The notes under the pieces were generated by a model that saw nothing but the letters and a program-made list of their open reading frames with translations, ran no database searches and was not told the DNA's origin. Positions 21,060-22,654 of a DNA stretch of 22,654 nucleotides are shown here, piece after piece (the first letter of the stretch is position 1; every line of letters starts with the position of its first letter). The stretch comes from an uncultured Acinetobacter sp. (GTDB taxonomy: Bacteria > Cyanobacteriota > Vampirovibrionia > Gastranaerophilales > Gastranaerophilaceae): the NCBI GenBank assembly GCA_946623365.1, contig CAMORE010000017.1:1-22654 (forward strand), read 5' to 3'. The position numbers were made by a program, and so were the translations under genes.

Positions 21060-22430
21060 TTATTCATTTATTATTTTTAAAGCTATCGTTTTTATAGATT
21101 CAATTGCACGTTTAGATAGCAATTCTGTTTTTAGCTTTTTATTTTTTCTTTCCGATTTCGAAAGTTCTATAGGTGCAACAATTGCCCAATTGGAGTTAAT
21201 AGGTTGCGGCGGTAAATACCTTAATGAGCCGTCACGTTTACTAATGTGAGCAAGGTGTGCCTTATCTGTTATATAATTTGAAATTGCGCCTATCATGGTT
21301 TCTTTTGGAGGAATAAATAAATCTTTTCTCATAATTCTGCGAGCCATATTGATGCCTGCAAGCAATCCTCCCGCAATAGATTCTGTGTAACCTTCCGTTC
21401 CCGTTATTTGTCCTGCAAAAAACAGTCCCTTACGTTTTTTCGATTCAAAAGTCGGGTTTAGTACCTGAGAAGCATTGATAAATGTGTTTCTGTGCATAAC
21501 TCCGTATCTTACTATATTTGCATTTTCTAACCCCGGAATAGAATGGACAAGTTCTTTTTGAGCGCCCCACTTGAGATTAGTTTGAAAACCTACAAGATTA
21601 AATAATGTTTTTGCGGAATTATCTTGTCTTAATTGGACAACTGCATAATTTTCAATACCGGTTCTTTTATCAATAAGTCCGACAGGCTTCATCGGCCCAA
21701 ATCTGAGCGTATCAACGCCTCTTGATGCCAGAACCTCAACAGGCAAACAGGATTCAAAGAATTTTGTATTTTTATCAACAGAGTGCTGTTCAATCCTTGG
21801 TGCATTTATCAGAATATTATAAAATTTTTCGTATTCTTCTTGATTCATCGGGCAATTAATATAAGAAGCTTCTCCCTTATCATACCTTGCCCCCCAAAAA
21901 GCTTTTTCAAAGTTTATTGAATCTAATTCTACAATTGGAGCAATTGCATCAAAAAAATGTAAATGTTCTGATTCGGTAAAATCTTGTATGCTTTTTGCAA
22001 AATTATCGCTTGTTAAAGGTCCTGAAGCTATGATTACATTTCCGTCCGGAATTTCTGTAATCTCTTCTCTTATTAGCTCAATATTAGGATTTTCATTTAT
22101 TTTTGAAGTAACTGCTTTTGAAAAATCTTCTCTTGCTATTGCAAGAGCATTTCCTGCGGGAACAGAATTCTCTTTTGCAATTTTGATTAATTCTCCTCCT
22201 AAAATTTCCATCTCAGCTTTAAGCAGTCCGCTGGCATTGGTTAAATCTGCAGAACCCAGACTATTTGAACATACAAATTCCGCGCAATCTTCCGTAACAT
22301 GCGCTCCTGTATTTTTGAATGGGCGCATCTCATACAATTTAACTTTTATCCCGCGTTTTGCCAGTTGCAGCGCGGCTTCTGATCCCGCAAGACCTGCACC
22401 TATTATTTTAACTTCTGCTGTATTTGTCAT
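21060..22430 (-). CDS. trmFO: tRNA (uracil-5)-methyltransferase TrmFO, folate/FAD-dependent
   Basis: 456 residues, the usual size. It makes ribothymidine at position 54 of tRNA using methylenetetrahydrofolate and FADH2, instead of S-adenosylmethionine. The N-terminal FAD-binding motif is IIGAGLAGSEAALQLAKRG (9-27); signature segments are YEMRP, HVTEDCAEFVCSNS with Cys54, and ESCLPVEVLASRG with Cys228, the two cysteines matching those implicated in catalysis. Further hallmarks are GPMKPVGL, YAVVQLRQDN, GVMHRNTFINA, FAGQITGTEGYTESIAGGLL, and NFAIV-like SNWAIVAP. The ATG has no clear ribosome site. It is found in Firmicutes, cyanobacteria and relatives lacking TrmA. Confidence 0.96.
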   Translation of the reverse strand: MTNTAEVKIIGAGLAGSEAALQLAKRGIKVKLYEMRPFKNTGAHVTEDCAEFVCSNSLGSADLTNASGLLKAEMEILGGELIKIAKENSVPAGNALAIAREDFSKAVTSKINENPNIELIREEITEIPDGNVIIASGPLTSDNFAKSIQDFTESEHLHFFDAIAPIVELDSINFEKAFWGARYDKGEASYINCPMNQEEYEKFYNILINAPRIEQHSVDKNTKFFESCLPVEVLASRGVDTLRFGPMKPVGLIDKRTGIENYAVVQLRQDNSAKTLFNLVGFQTNLKWGAQKELVHSIPGLENANIVRYGVMHRNTFINASQVLNPTFESKKRKGLFFAGQITGTEGYTESIAGGLLAGINMARRIMRKDLFIPPKETMIGAISNYITDKAHLAHISKRDGSLRYLPPQPINSNWAIVAPIELSKSERKNKKLKTELLSKRAIESIKTIALKIINE

Positions 22431-22614
22431 AATGCATTGAACCGTTCATAAGATTATTTTACATTAACTTCAGGCGTAAGTCTATAAATGCAGAATGGCA
22501 AGATTCTGTAATATTTTGTAACAATGTTAAGCAAAAATTAAAATCTTTATAACTGACTCAAAAGCAGTCATAATGCCATATATGATAGAATAGAGAAATT
22601 TTGTCTTGAGTCCC

Positions 22615-22641
22615 TAAAGTTTTTAAAAAATCTGCCGATAA
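22615..22641 (+). promoter_or_regulatory. Second sigma-28 (FliA) promoter, at the window end
   Basis: TAAAGTTT (22615-22622), 11 bases, GCCGATAA (22634-22641), again a full consensus match. It points right, so the gene it drives starts just outside the window and should be a late flagellar gene, such as flagellin, motor, chemotaxis or another orphan like the 125-residue protein. The preceding 180 bases from the trmFO start hold nothing else I can identify. Confidence 0.88.
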
Positions 22642-22654
22642 TACATGTGTAAGT

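Overview
This is AT-rich bacterial chromosome with tightly packed genes. The best fit is a non-photosynthetic cyanobacterial relative of the gut Melainabacteria / Gastranaerophilales type. The reasons are the low GC content, the YggS-SepF pair and folate-dependent TrmFO (seen together in Firmicutes and the cyanobacterial lineage), compact separate SecD and SecF proteins, a flagellar gene set, and several small proteins I cannot place elsewhere. This assignment is inferred from gene content; I could not check it by alignment.

Layout. 1-2052: the start of an unknown minus-strand gene, a small CxxC (DUF1858) protein, then an NfeD / SPFH membrane-scaffold pair. 2053-2889: a 148-bp element with terminal inverted repeats and a lineage-type hypothetical gene. 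2890-5421: a MEMO1-AMMECR1 fusion protein, then the flagellar export switch FlhB. 5431-8429: RNase HI, a small HEAT-repeat protein, a membrane-anchored phospholipase-D-fold protein with a C-terminal metal-binding motif, a DUF1653 protein and a 49-residue ORF. 8502-9303: two divergent small glycine/tyrosine-rich genes, one behind a near-perfect sigma-28 (FliA) flagellar promoter. 9485-11856: secD-secF on the minus strand. 12019-13321: a small membrane protein and a secreted glycine-zipper protein, also on the minus strand. 13584-17401: a flagellar rod/hook operon fliJ-fliK-flgD-flgE. 17639-18896: yggS-sepF (PLP homeostasis / Z-ring anchoring). 19127-20889: a coupled formyltransferase and endonuclease-IV-like TIM barrel. 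21060-22430: trmFO on the minus strand. The window ends just after a second sigma-28 promoter pointing out of it.

How the parts work together. The flagellar genes cover the export gate (FlhB), export chaperone (FliJ), hook-length ruler (FliK), hook cap (FlgD) and hook (FlgE). The two sigma-28 promoters show that a late flagellar regulon exists, and one of them brings an orphan 125-residue protein into it. The rest is mostly housekeeping: secretion (SecDF), division (SepF), tRNA methylation (TrmFO) and RNase H.

The non-coding DNA is also informative. Two related elements with GGGTGACTAAAAAGTCA-type ends both sit between convergent genes, and one appears to supply the stop codon of its neighbour. 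There are two perfect 40-bp palindromic terminators, three arrays of an 8-bp-period GTGA repeat, and two genes whose start codon lies exactly where transcription should begin (candidate leaderless mRNAs). I see no CRISPR array, no tRNA or rRNA, no transposase gene and no complete defence system.
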